Under the pieces are notes generated by a model. That model worked only from the letters and a program-made list of their open reading frames with translations, made no database searches and was not told the DNA's origin. Positions 45,202 through 53,981 of a stretch of DNA of 64,000 nucleotides are shown here, one piece after another. The position numbers and the translations under genes are program-made. Within the stretch, counting starts at the first letter, position 1, and each line of letters starts with the position of its first letter. The stretch is from the NCBI GenBank assembly GCA_900766245.1, contig CAAFUR010000014.1:62001-126000 (forward strand). The letters run 5' to 3'. This DNA comes from Veillonellaceae bacterium. GTDB taxonomy: Bacteria; Bacillota; Negativicutes; Veillonellales; Veillonellaceae.

Positions 45202-46497
45202 ATGGATCCGGCTGTACAAACCTTAATTGTCCTTGGTGTAATGGCGTTATTATTTGTAACAGAAATTATTCCACTTGCAATTACGTCTATCGGTGGTGCT
45301 ATGGCGCTTGGTTTATTAGGTGTAATTCCAATGAAACAAGTATTTAGTGGTTTATCTGATAGTACAGTAGTTTTATTCGCAGGTATGTTTATTATTGGTG
45401 CTGCATTATTCCATACTGGTTTAGCACAAAAAATTGGTATTTCCGTTGTTAATAAAGCAGGTAAAAGTGAAAATGGTCTTATGATTGCTTTGATGCTTGT
45501 AACAGCAGGTATGTCCTCTGTGCTTTCTAACACAGGTACGGCAGCAGCGTTATTGCCAGTAGTTATTGGTATTTGTGCATCTGCTAAAATTCCAGCGTCC
45601 CGTCAATTGATGCCTATGGCATTTGCGGCAGGGATTGGTGGTATCATCACTTTAGTAGGTACACCTCCTAATATCATCATCAATGGTGCATTAGGCCAAG
45701 CTAAACTACCTCAATTTGGTTTCTTTGAATTCGCATGGATTGGTATTCCTTTAACAGTTGCATTCATGATTTACATGGTAACGATTGGTAAACATTTCTT
45801 ACCTAAACATGATGGTAATGCAGACGCTGAAGTAGAACAAGAAGTAGATGCTAGTGAAATTTCTAATGACCCTAAAAAAATGTGGTACTCTGGTATCATT
45901 TTATTAGGTGTTGTATTATTCATGGCATTGTCTGATCCATTGAAAAGCATTGGTATTAATGTTCCTCTTCATGTAGCCGCTATCGTAGGTGCTATTTTAG
46001 CCGTATTAGCTGGTTGCTTAAAAGAGAAACAAGCATATCAATCGATAGATTGGGTAACTATTTTCCTATTTGCTGGTATGATGCCAGTAGCAGCCGCGAT
46101 GAATGATTCTGGGGCTGGTAAAATGATTGCCAATGCAGTAGTAGGCATCATGGGTCAAAACCCAAGTCCTTACTTTGCAACAGCTGTGTTATTTATCTTA
46201 TCTTGTGTATTAACACAATTTATGTCCAATACAGCATCTTGCGCATTGTTAGCACCAATTGGTATCTCCATTGCTCAAGCGATGGGCGCAAGCCCTCATG
46301 CAGTACTTATGGCGATTGGCGTTGCTGCATCTTGCGCATTCGCTACACCAGTAGGTACACCACCTAATACAATCGTATTAACACCTGGTAATTACAAATT
46401 TATGGACTATGTGAAAGCAGGTACTCCATTGATCTTGGTTTGCTTCATCGTAAGTCTTATCGTGATTCCAATGGTATGGCCTTTCAATATGCCATAA
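45202..46497 (+). CDS. SLC13/DASS-family anion or dicarboxylate transporter
   Basis: A 431-residue permease of about eleven membrane segments. The two sodium/substrate signature repeats are visible: SNTGTAAALLPV followed by GTPPNIIINGAL, and SNTASCALLAPIGIS followed by GTPPNTIVLTPGNY. These SNT and GTPPN motifs define the divalent anion:sodium symporter group. Next to the sodium-pumping decarboxylase, uptake of a C4-dicarboxylate with sodium is plausible, but sulfate or citrate cannot be excluded. GGGAGGAG precedes ATG 45202; the longer frame from 45157 starts before it. Confidence 0.88.
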   Translation: MDPAVQTLIVLGVMALLFVTEIIPLAITSIGGAMALGLLGVIPMKQVFSGLSDSTVVLFAGMFIIGAALFHTGLAQKIGISVVNKAGKSENGLMIALMLVTAGMSSVLSNTGTAAALLPVVIGICASAKIPASRQLMPMAFAAGIGGIITLVGTPPNIIINGALGQAKLPQFGFFEFAWIGIPLTVAFMIYMVTIGKHFLPKHDGNADAEVEQEVDASEISNDPKKMWYSGIILLGVVLFMALSDPLKSIGINVPLHVAAIVGAILAVLAGCLKEKQAYQSIDWVTIFLFAGMMPVAAAMNDSGAGKMIANAVVGIMGQNPSPYFATAVLFILSCVLTQFMSNTASCALLAPIGISIAQAMGASPHAVLMAIGVAASCAFATPVGTPPNTIVLTPGNYKFMDYVKAGTPLILVCFIVSLIVIPMVWPFNMP

Positions 46498-46546
46498 TGT
46501 AACATACTTTACTTAGGTATAATGCAAAATTAAATAGGTAATAGAT

Positions 46547-46596
46547 AAGGACTGACGCAGAATCTTATTTGTAAGATTTTGTAGTCAGTCCTTTTT
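46547..46596 (+). terminator. terminator after the SLC13 transporter
   Basis: AAGGACTGAC pairs with GTCAGTCCTT, with an inner AATCTTA/TAAGATT stem, and T5 follows. Confidence 0.85.
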
Positions 46597-46761
46597 ATGA
46601 AAGGTATTAAAAGAAATAATCTAAAAGGATTGCATATACTTTTATAGCATGGTACATTAGTAATGCAAATAATCATTTAGAATAGTTAGGAGCTATTATA
46701 ATAGTTTAATAAATAGTAGTTAATACTAGGTTTTATATACTAATAATAAGAAGGTGAATGT

Positions 46762-47871
46762 GTGAGACCTACATATGTAGAAATTGATACAGCACAAATA
46801 CGAAGTAATTTACGGAAAATTAAAGATTGTTTACCAGAGTGGTGCACGAGTACTGCAGTGGTGAAAGCAAATGCTTATGGACATGGTAGTGTTATGGTAG
46901 GACGTATTGCCGTAGAGGAAGGGTATGAGTCGCTAGCCGTAGCTTTTCCAGAAGAGGCGATTCCTTTGCGTGAGGCGGGTATAACGGTACCTATTTATCT
47001 ATTAGGTCTGACGTTGCCCCAATCGTTTGATTTAGTGATAGAAGGACATTCTAGACCTGCTATTTGTGAATCCACAGATTTAGAAGCGTTGAATGAATGT
47101 GCTCGTCGACATGAAACAATTGTAGAGTGCGCTATTGCTGTAGATACAGGTATGCATCGTATTGGTAGTAAACCAGAGGATGTATTAGCATTTTTAGAAA
47201 CAGTAGAATCTTATGAATATTTACGAGTAGATGGATTTTTTACACACCTAGCCAATGGCGATGCTGCGGATCAAACCCATGCCAATCAACAAGTACAACA
47301 ATTTCGAGATGTGGTAGAGTTAATTCGTGCCAATCGTACTGAGGACTATCGCTTTTCTTTAGCCAATAGTGCGGGTTTATTGGCGGTGAAAGATAGTCTA
47401 TTTAACGATGCTCGACCAGGTATTATTCAATATGGTATTATGCCTTCCATGGATGTGCCTAATCGATTGGGATTAAAACCAGCTTTGAGTTTATATAGTA
47501 AGGTAGTACATGTACAACATTTACCGAAAGGGTCATCTATCGGTTATGGAAGTACTTATACAACGATGGCTGAGGAAACGATTGCTACTATACCTGTAGG
47601 GTATGCCGATGGATATCCTAGGGCGTTGTCTAATAAAGGCTCTGTACTGATCCATGGTACACGTTGTCCTATTGTAGGGCGTATCTGTATGGACCAATTC
47701 ATGGTGAAAGTGCCTAGTCATATTACGGTAGCGCCAGGAGATGCGGTTGTACTACTAGGACAACAAGGACAAGAGAGTATTACAGCACTTGAGTTAGCCT
47801 ATTTAGTGGGGACAATTCCCTATGAAATATTCTGTAATTTCTCAGAACGGGTGCCACGACATTATATTTAG
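46762..47871 (+). CDS. alr: alanine racemase
   Basis: PLP enzyme that supplies D-alanine for peptidoglycan. The 369-residue protein carries the cofactor lysine K35 in VVKANAYGHG, the HRIGSKPED stretch of the barrel domain, the catalytic tyrosine in GYGSTYTT and the substrate-site GRICMDQFMV region. It starts with GTG at 46762 after AAGGTGA. Single-gene unit with an AT-rich upstream region; a series of hairpins follows. Confidence 0.95.
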   Translation: MRPTYVEIDTAQIRSNLRKIKDCLPEWCTSTAVVKANAYGHGSVMVGRIAVEEGYESLAVAFPEEAIPLREAGITVPIYLLGLTLPQSFDLVIEGHSRPAICESTDLEALNECARRHETIVECAIAVDTGMHRIGSKPEDVLAFLETVESYEYLRVDGFFTHLANGDAADQTHANQQVQQFRDVVELIRANRTEDYRFSLANSAGLLAVKDSLFNDARPGIIQYGIMPSMDVPNRLGLKPALSLYSKVVHVQHLPKGSSIGYGSTYTTMAEETIATIPVGYADGYPRALSNKGSVLIHGTRCPIVGRICMDQFMVKVPSHITVAPGDAVVLLGQQGQESITALELAYLVGTIPYEIFCNFSERVPRHYI

Positions 47872-48247
47872 AGAGTGTTGGTAACGAAAAGTTGTGAATA
47901 ATCAATTCTTATTTGAGTCGTTATTTATATTGTAAAACAAACTGAATGATATGCTTATTTTTGTGCATACAAAAATATACCTTGGGGGATAGCTATTGCT
48001 ATCTCCCCAAAAAATATATTATAGAACCAAAACACAGGAAAGTTGATATGTTTCAATCAACTTTCCTCTTTGATTTTGGATGTTTTCTTGCAGGCTTGTT
48101 TGGACAACACATCTATAATAGTACGGCTCACATATATAAAAAGAATGCTCTACTTAGGTTCTCTTTGAGAGAGGCACTAGGTAGAGCATTTTTATTGTAA
48201 TTTGTATGTATACTATACGTATTGTAGGCTATATAGGGTTTCTTATT
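47872..48247. other. convergent intergenic region with three successive hairpins
   Basis: About 375 bases between alr and metF. It holds stems at 47982-48010 (TTGGGGGATAGC with GCTATCTCCCCAA), 48037-48066 (GGAAAGTTGA with TCAACTTTCC) and 48144-48194 (AATGCTCTAC with GTAGAGCATT and T5). I find no convincing gene; an 84-codon frame across it overlaps all three stems. The last stem is a good plus-strand terminator, and the others may terminate either strand or belong to a small RNA. Confidence 0.6.
48144..48194 (+). terminator. terminator in the alr-metF interval
   Basis: AATGCTCTAC (48144-48153) pairs with GTAGAGCATT (48181-48190), with an inner CTCT/AGAG pairing, and Ts follow. Confidence 0.75.
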
Positions 48248-49129
48248 TTATTGGTTTTCATATATGGGTGAACTAAATAAAGAACGTGCTGCATTTTCGA
48301 TATACAAAGCTGTATTAGATTGGTTCATTGTGTATAAATGAATACCAGATACGCCTTCTGTTACAAGGTCTACGATTTGATTTAAGGCGTAGGCAAGGCC
48401 AGCATCACGAAGGGCGATTGGATCATGCTCATATTTATCTAAAATAGCTTTAAATTTGCGTGGAATAGCGGTAGCATTGCTTGTTAATAGACGCAAAGCT
48501 TGGTTGCGGTTGATGATAGGCATTACCCCTGCTAAGATTGGCACATCAATGCCTGCTAAGGCGCATTTTTCTTGGAAGTCATAGAATACATTGTTATCTA
48601 AGAAAAATTGTGTGACTAATAGTTCACAGCCCGCATCTACTTTTTCTTTTAAGAATTTAATGTCCTGTAATTGGTTAGGTGAATCTGGATGTACTTCTGG
48701 ATAGCAAGCGCCAGAAACTTGGAAATGCGGAGCATACTCTTTTACAAAATGTACTAGTTCAGAAGCATACTTGAAGTCTCCTACTGGTGGTAGATCTTCT
48801 AAAATATCACCACGAAGTGCTAGTAGCTTATGGATACCTAGTTGATCTAATTGATCAATAACGGAGCGCACTTGCTCTTTGGATAAATAAATAGCCGGCA
48901 AATGGGCTTTCGTAGGGATGTGCAATGTATTTTGTACATAGTTGGACAACTTGATAGTTGTTTCTTCAATATTGCGTTGTTTATTACTGCAGGTAACGGA
49001 GATGAACTCTGGTTTTAAACTTTTTAACTCGTCTAAGACGGTAATGATTTTTTCGTCGCCTACTTGTGTGTTAGGAGGGAATATTTCATAAGATAATGTT
49101 GGTCGTTTTTGTTGTATAGTTGAGCTCAT
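48248..49129 (-). CDS. metF: 5,10-methylenetetrahydrofolate reductase
   Basis: Flavoprotein that reduces methylene-THF to methyl-THF for methionine synthesis. The 293-residue TIM-barrel protein has the substrate-binding SYEIFPPN near the N-terminus, SVTCSNKQRN, ALRGDI around residue 100 and TQFFLDNNVFYDF around residue 175, and ends with GVSGIHLYTMN. AAAGGAAT precedes the ATG. No SAM riboswitch or T-box was seen upstream. It stands alone on the minus strand between alr and the small ORF at 49302. Confidence 0.94.
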   Translation of the reverse strand: MSSTIQQKRPTLSYEIFPPNTQVGDEKIITVLDELKSLKPEFISVTCSNKQRNIEETTIKLSNYVQNTLHIPTKAHLPAIYLSKEQVRSVIDQLDQLGIHKLLALRGDILEDLPPVGDFKYASELVHFVKEYAPHFQVSGACYPEVHPDSPNQLQDIKFLKEKVDAGCELLVTQFFLDNNVFYDFQEKCALAGIDVPILAGVMPIINRNQALRLLTSNATAIPRKFKAILDKYEHDPIALRDAGLAYALNQIVDLVTEGVSGIHLYTMNQSNTALYIENAARSLFSSPIYENQ

Positions 49130-49301
49130 GGCTGATTCCTTTCATATCTGTAAAACATGTTCTTATGATACCAATTTTTTTCTATATAGACCAATTCTTA
49201 ATATGTATAGTATGTTATAGGTAAAAGCTATAAAAATGTAATGAAAGTTAGAGTCTAGGGATATGCATATGAAATTAGCATAGAGAAAATAGGAGAATCG
49301 T

Positions 49302-49472
49302 ATGCCATATGTATTGGAACTTTCACTGGAAATCTATATAATAGAAGTATTCGGAATACTGCTATTGCTAGTTAGTTATAGTAGGACTTTCAGAAGAAGA
49401 GAAAACAGAGGGAATCTAATTCCTGTAGTCATAGAGTTGTGCAGCTATATTGTGCAAGAAAGGAGATTGTGA
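49302..49472 (+). CDS. small 56-residue membrane protein, hypothetical
   Basis: A short frame with an AGGAG site six bases before its ATG. Residues about 5-24 are hydrophobic (EIYIIEVFGILLLLVSY), followed by an arginine-rich RTFRRRENRG and a second mildly hydrophobic part. Its stop codon overlaps the next start codon as TGATG, so reading it would couple translation to the amidohydrolase gene. No homologue is recognised. It could instead be an untranslated leader with a fortuitous frame. Confidence 0.45.
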   Translation: MPYVLELSLEIYIIEVFGILLLLVSYSRTFRRRENRGNLIPVVIELCSYIVQERRL

Positions 49473-50632
49473 TGAGTCAATTACTAGAAGAAATTGAATC
49501 CTTGCGAGAATCCATGAAAACATTAAATGATTTTTTCTTCGACCATCCAGAACTAGGGAATGAAGAGTTTTTAGCCCATGGTAAATTAACAGATTTACTG
49601 GAAAGTGAAGGGTTTACTGTAGACCGTGAAGTGAGTGGTTTACAAACCGCATTTCGTGCTGTGTACCATGTACAAGGAGGAGGACCGAAAATTGGGCTTC
49701 TCTGCGAATATGATGCCTTAGAAGGTTTGGGTCATGCGTGTGGGCATAACTTACAAGGGCCTTCCATCTGTGCAGCAGCTATTGGTTTACGTCGCACCTT
49801 GCAAGTGCCAGCTACATTGGTGGTGTATGGGACGCCAGCAGAGGAAACGGCATCGGGTAAGTTGGTAATGGCAAAAGAAGGCGTTTTTGACGATTTAGAC
49901 GTGGCTTTCATGATGCACGGTAGTGACTCTACAACGGTAGATGGCAAGTCCTTGGCCCTTAATTTAGTGAATATTAAGTTCCATGGCAAATCGGCTCATG
50001 CAGCGATTGCTCCAGAAAAAGGCATCAGTGCTTTAGATGCGGTATTGTTGTTCTTTAATGGTATGGAGTATCTTCGAGAGCATGTGCCTACAGAAGTACG
50101 TATGCATGGGATTATTACTGATGGTGGTAAGGCAGCCAATATCGTTCCAGACTATGCGTGTACACAGTGGTATATTCGTTCCTCTAGTCGCATTCGTTTA
50201 GATGAAGTGGTGGAGCGCGTGAAACAAGTGGCGCAAGGGGCAGCCTTGCAGGTGGGAGCTACTATGGAATGGGACGAAGTAAAAGCTTATGATAATAAGG
50301 TTAATGTGCAAAGCTTAAATGATTTACTCCTAAAGAATGCGGAAATCGTAGGCGCTCCAGATATTTCAGAACCGAGAAAGGTAACTGGTTCTACTGACTT
50401 TTCCAGTGTTACGTTCCGCGTACCAGGAGCTTGTTTACGGGTTAAATTTGTAGGTAGAGGTGTGACTAGTCATTCTCAAGAATGGCTGGATAATGGGAAA
50501 ACTCAATTAGCAGAGGATGCTATTATGTACGGAGCCAAGGGGATTGCTCTTACAGTAGAGGAAATTCTCACCACACCGGGCTTATTGGCTCAGATTCAAG
50601 AAGACTTTCAACAGTCGAAAGCAAATTATTAA
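49472..50632 (+). CDS. M20-family amidohydrolase (AbgB-like)
   Basis: A 386-residue M20D metallo-amidohydrolase. The metal-binding set begins with CEYDALEGLGHACGHN near residue 90, then GTPAEET around 133 and MMHGSD around 155. The lid domain contains KFHGKSAHAA, and SHSQEW near the end gives the last histidine. The family includes p-aminobenzoyl-glutamate hydrolase subunit B and N-acyl amino acid hydrolases; the substrate cannot be told from sequence alone. GAAAGGAG precedes ATG 49472. A DcuC-like carrier follows after 34 bases and may import its substrate. Confidence 0.85.
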   Translation: MSQLLEEIESLRESMKTLNDFFFDHPELGNEEFLAHGKLTDLLESEGFTVDREVSGLQTAFRAVYHVQGGGPKIGLLCEYDALEGLGHACGHNLQGPSICAAAIGLRRTLQVPATLVVYGTPAEETASGKLVMAKEGVFDDLDVAFMMHGSDSTTVDGKSLALNLVNIKFHGKSAHAAIAPEKGISALDAVLLFFNGMEYLREHVPTEVRMHGIITDGGKAANIVPDYACTQWYIRSSSRIRLDEVVERVKQVAQGAALQVGATMEWDEVKAYDNKVNVQSLNDLLLKNAEIVGAPDISEPRKVTGSTDFSSVTFRVPGACLRVKFVGRGVTSHSQEWLDNGKTQLAEDAIMYGAKGIALTVEEILTTPGLLAQIQEDFQQSKANY

Positions 50633-50666
50633 TTAACCTATCTTCATAGGTAAAGGAGAAGTAGTT

Positions 50667-52028
50667 ATGAATTTATTGTTGTGCGCTATCGTAATTTTAT
50701 GCGCAGGTGCATTGGTGATTAAAAAGTTTAAAGCACAAACAGTATTGCTCTTAGGCGGTTTAATCATGATGCTAGGGGCGTACTTCCTTGGCTATACAAC
50801 GGAGTTTGTAGATGCGAAAAAAGGAACAGGTATGATGTTCTTTGATGCTTTTGAGTGGATTAATAATACCACTGCAAAGGATGCAGCAGGGTTGGGTCTC
50901 ATGATTATGACATGTACTGGCTTTGCTAAATACATGGATCACATTGGTGCTAGCTCTCGCTTGGTTACAACTGCAATAAAACCCTTGCAAGCGATGAAAG
51001 CTCCTTATTTAGTATTATCTTTAACATTCTTATTAAATATGTTCATGTCCTTGGTAATCCCAAGCGCATCTGGTCTAGCGATGTTGATGATGGTGACCAT
51101 CTTCCCTATTTTGGTGCGTTTAGGCGTAAGCCCGGTAGGGGCAGCAGCAGCGGTAGCCACTGGTCATTTGTTGGACATTGGACCAGCCTCTGCTACAAGC
51201 TTATTAGTATCTAAAACAGTGGGCTTAGGGGTAGAAGAATACTTCGTAGGCTATCAATTGAAAGTATACATTATCTGTGGTATTGTGACAGCTATTGCAC
51301 ATTATATATGGCAACAATACATGGATAAAAAATCCGGTCATGTTCCTTCCGAAGTTGTACATACAGAACCACAAGAAGAAGTAGCAGTAGGACCTCTTGC
51401 GTATTTAATATTGCCATTCTTGCCACTTGTATTTATGTTAGGATTTAGTAAATATGGTATTGCAGGAATTAAGATGAATGTTAACTTGGCTATGTTCCTA
51501 AGCTTATTCATCGCCATGATATTTGAATTGATTCGCTTGCGTGATTTCCGAAAAGTAGCTGCGTCTATTCAAACTTTCTTTAAAGGTATGGGGGACCAAT
51601 TTACCAATACGGTAACATTGATTGTAGCAGGGGAAACCTTTGCATTCGGTTTGACATCCTTAGGAATTGTGAATGAGTTTGTAGCATTCATTAAAACCTT
51701 CTCTATCCAAGCAGATATGGTAGGTATTATCGTATCTGTGATTATCTTAGTATTGAGTATTGTTATGGGCTCTGGTGTAGCCTCTATGTTTGCATTCTCG
51801 CCATTAGTGCCGAATTTTGCTAAAGAATTAGGTGGTAATGCGATTACCATGCTACTAGGTATGCAAAATGCGGCATCTGTAGGACGGTTGTTGAGCCCAA
51901 TTAGTGCGGTTATGATTGCAGTAGCTGGTGTGGCAAATATTTCTAGTTTTGATTTAGTAAAACGAACTGCAGTGCCAGTATTGATTACGTTCATTACTTC
52001 TACCATTTGTATTTTGATTTTCCATTAA
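50667..52028 (+). CDS. DcuC-family C4-dicarboxylate carrier
   Basis: A 453-residue integral membrane protein with about a dozen hydrophobic segments and one hydrophilic loop near 225-245 (EVVHTEPQEEVAVG). Sequence such as PSASGLAMLMMVTIFPIL and GVASMFAFSPLVPNFAKELGG fits the DcuC/DcuD anaerobic C4-dicarboxylate uptake and exchange family. Co-location with an AbgB-like hydrolase leaves open another substrate, since AbgT-type and DcuC-type carriers can both pair with hydrolases. AAAGGAGAAG precedes ATG 50667. Confidence 0.82.
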   Translation: MNLLLCAIVILCAGALVIKKFKAQTVLLLGGLIMMLGAYFLGYTTEFVDAKKGTGMMFFDAFEWINNTTAKDAAGLGLMIMTCTGFAKYMDHIGASSRLVTTAIKPLQAMKAPYLVLSLTFLLNMFMSLVIPSASGLAMLMMVTIFPILVRLGVSPVGAAAAVATGHLLDIGPASATSLLVSKTVGLGVEEYFVGYQLKVYIICGIVTAIAHYIWQQYMDKKSGHVPSEVVHTEPQEEVAVGPLAYLILPFLPLVFMLGFSKYGIAGIKMNVNLAMFLSLFIAMIFELIRLRDFRKVAASIQTFFKGMGDQFTNTVTLIVAGETFAFGLTSLGIVNEFVAFIKTFSIQADMVGIIVSVIILVLSIVMGSGVASMFAFSPLVPNFAKELGGNAITMLLGMQNAASVGRLLSPISAVMIAVAGVANISSFDLVKRTAVPVLITFITSTICILIFH

Positions 52029-52181
52029 TTGGTGAAAGTCGCATAGAAGTAAGGTTTTCTGTAATTCCTAAGAATTTGATAGAAATTAAATGTTGACGAT
52101 GAGTGGTCTTTTATGTATTATAGTTATACAAGACTATTACCCCCTGAGGGTGAATAATGGAATCGTTAACAACATGAAGTA

Positions 52182-52221
52182 CCTAACGTGTAAGTATGTA
52201 TATCTTACTCGTTAGGTTTTT
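52182..52221 (+). terminator. terminator between the DcuC-like gene and the LysR gene
   Basis: CCTAACGTGTAAG pairs with CTTACTCGTTAGG, with T5 following. It is 154 bases after the upstream stop, which leaves room for a leader upstream of the LysR gene. Confidence 0.8.
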
Positions 52222-52284
52222 CATTCCTATGAAAGTAATGAAAAAGGATGTACTTCATGATAGATATAGAAAAGGCCAATACAG

Positions 52285-53220
52285 ATGAGAATACAACAAT
52301 TACAATATTTAGAAAAAATTGCAGAAAAAGGATCTATTAATGAAGCGGCTAAGGAATTATATTTATCCCAACCTAGCTTATCCAATGCAGTGAAAGAATT
52401 AGAACATGAAATGGGTGTTCAACTACTATTGCGTACTAAATCAGGAGTTACTTTGACTCATGATGGTCGAGAATTTATGATTTATGCTCGGCAAGTGCTA
52501 GATCAAATTCAATTATTAGAAGAGCGATATAAATCGAATACCAAACGAAAAGAACATTTCTTTATTTCTGCTCAGCATTATGCCTTCGTGGTACATGCGT
52601 TTGTAGAACTTATCAAAAGTGTAGATACTGATGAATATCAATTTGGTTTGCGGGAAACAGAAACGCAAAATATTTTTGAGGATTTAGCTACTTTCAAAAG
52701 CGAATTGGGTATTTTGTATTTGAATAATTTTAATCGTCAAGTGATGGAAAAGTTATTTAAAGAGTATAAATTGACATTCTACCCATTATTTGAAGCGGAA
52801 CCGCATGTATTTCTGTGCCGAGAACATCCCTTGGCAAACCAAGATAAAATTACCTTGGAAGAACTAGAGGATTTCCCTTACTTGTGCTATGATCAGGGGG
52901 AAGATAATTCCTTCTATTTTTCAGAGGAAATTTTAAGTACTTTGGACAGAAAAATGACCATAAAAGTATCTGACCGTGCTACTATTTTCAATTTAATGGT
53001 TGGTTTGAATGGATATACCATTAGTTCTGGTATTTTGAGCCGTGAATTAAATGATGATAAGATCATCGCCATTCCTCTAGATGTAGAAGATACGATGACT
53101 ATGGGGTACTTAATGCCACATATGCTAGAGCCAAGTCCCATTGCGAAAAAATATTTAAAACTATTGAAAGAACATATTCGTAACTATGGTTTTGAAGTGA
53201 TGGAATGGAAAAAGAAATAA
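52285..53220 (+). CDS. LysR-family transcriptional regulator
   Basis: A 311-residue LTTR. The N-terminal winged helix (about 1-60) reads LQYLEKIAEKGSINEAAKELYLSQPSLSNAVKELE, followed by the linker helix and a periplasmic-binding-like effector domain (about 90-300). The effector is unknown. LysR regulators usually act on adjacent genes; the candidates are the upstream amidohydrolase and DcuC-like carrier. There is no strong ribosome binding site; the nearest purine run is AAAAGG about 13 bases before ATG 52285. Confidence 0.92.
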   Translation: MRIQQLQYLEKIAEKGSINEAAKELYLSQPSLSNAVKELEHEMGVQLLLRTKSGVTLTHDGREFMIYARQVLDQIQLLEERYKSNTKRKEHFFISAQHYAFVVHAFVELIKSVDTDEYQFGLRETETQNIFEDLATFKSELGILYLNNFNRQVMEKLFKEYKLTFYPLFEAEPHVFLCREHPLANQDKITLEELEDFPYLCYDQGEDNSFYFSEEILSTLDRKMTIKVSDRATIFNLMVGLNGYTISSGILSRELNDDKIIAIPLDVEDTMTMGYLMPHMLEPSPIAKKYLKLLKEHIRNYGFEVMEWKKK

Positions 53221-53504
53221 GCGTTTGTAATAGAATATAAGCGATAGAACAGAGGTATGCTACTGTAGGCGTACCTCTGTTTTATATTGAGAATAAATGT
53301 TGATTATACATTAAATAACTGTTAGTAATGAATAGGGAGTTTATTATGAGATAGATGCTAATTAGTACATTGTTAAGACTGTAAAATGTAATATAGGTAT
53401 CTTATGATAACTGAAAATTATGTAAATGTGAAATATTGTTATAGCCTGTAATTGCCGTTCTATTCTTTCAGAAAACAGTTTATAATCAAGGTATAACTTT
53501 ATAT
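53221..53504. other. intergenic region before the cobalamin riboswitch
   Basis: Holds the LysR terminator at 53248-53284 (ACAGAGGTA with TACCTCTGT and Ts) and AT-rich DNA. A TATAAT box near 53491 is the likely -10 of the mut operon. No gene seen. Confidence 0.5.
53248..53284 (+). terminator. terminator after the LysR gene
   Basis: ACAGAGGTA (53249-53257) pairs with TACCTCTGT (53272-53280), flanked by A and T runs. Confidence 0.8.
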
Positions 53505-53507
53505 TCG

Positions 53508-53705
53508 CCTTACTGGTGCCGCGAGGCTTAATAGGGAAGCTTGGTGAAAAGCCAACACGGTCCCGCCGCTGTAAAGGGGAGCGAAACTTCATGCAACGTC
53601 ACTGGGAAACTGGGAAGGCGAAGCGTAGCGAAGATCCTGAGTCAGAAGAACTGCCGTAAGAAGCATGTCGTTAGATCCGCGAGAGACGGGTAGAGATGGT
53701 TTTGC
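53508..53705 (+). promoter_or_regulatory. cobalamin riboswitch
   Basis: The core shows GGTGCCGCGAGGCTTAATAG, GGGAAGC, GGTGAAAAGCC, ACGGTCCCGCCGCTGTAAAG and, toward the 3' end, ACTGGGAAACTGGGAAGG and GTCAGAAGAACTGCC, the ordered elements of the AdoCbl class. The T-tailed hairpin at 53735-53760 is the likely expression platform. Adenosylcobalamin binding would shut off the B12-dependent mutase operon downstream, an unusual direction because most such switches control synthesis, transport or B12-independent isozymes. Confidence 0.92.
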
Positions 53706-53734
53706 GCTAAGTGCATACGCTAAATCATAACCTA

Positions 53735-53760
53735 CCGTTTTCAATCGAAAACGGTTTTCT
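53735..53760 (+). terminator. cobalamin riboswitch terminator
   Basis: CCGTTTTC pairs with GAAAACGG around a four-base loop, followed by a T-rich tail. It lies about 220 bases before mutA. Confidence 0.75.
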
Positions 53761-53981
53761 CTTATGAATGATAGTTATATCTTTCAGTAAGAGACTAGGT
53801 AGGGTGATGAGTTATAGGGGTGGGTAGGGTATACCCAGTTTCTAATTGTTTATTTTATTTTTATGAGAGCTGCAACGATTACATAAGCTATTAGAATCTC
53901 TATGATGAGGCAAATCTCACTAGAAAAGTGGTTTGAGTAAGGGAACGTATGCCTATGTGGTCAGAGAAAGGAAGCTAGACT

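Noticed and set aside
47946..48200. 84-codon plus-strand frame between alr and metF
   Set aside because: It runs through three hairpins including a terminator, has no ribosome binding site and a composition unlike a protein.
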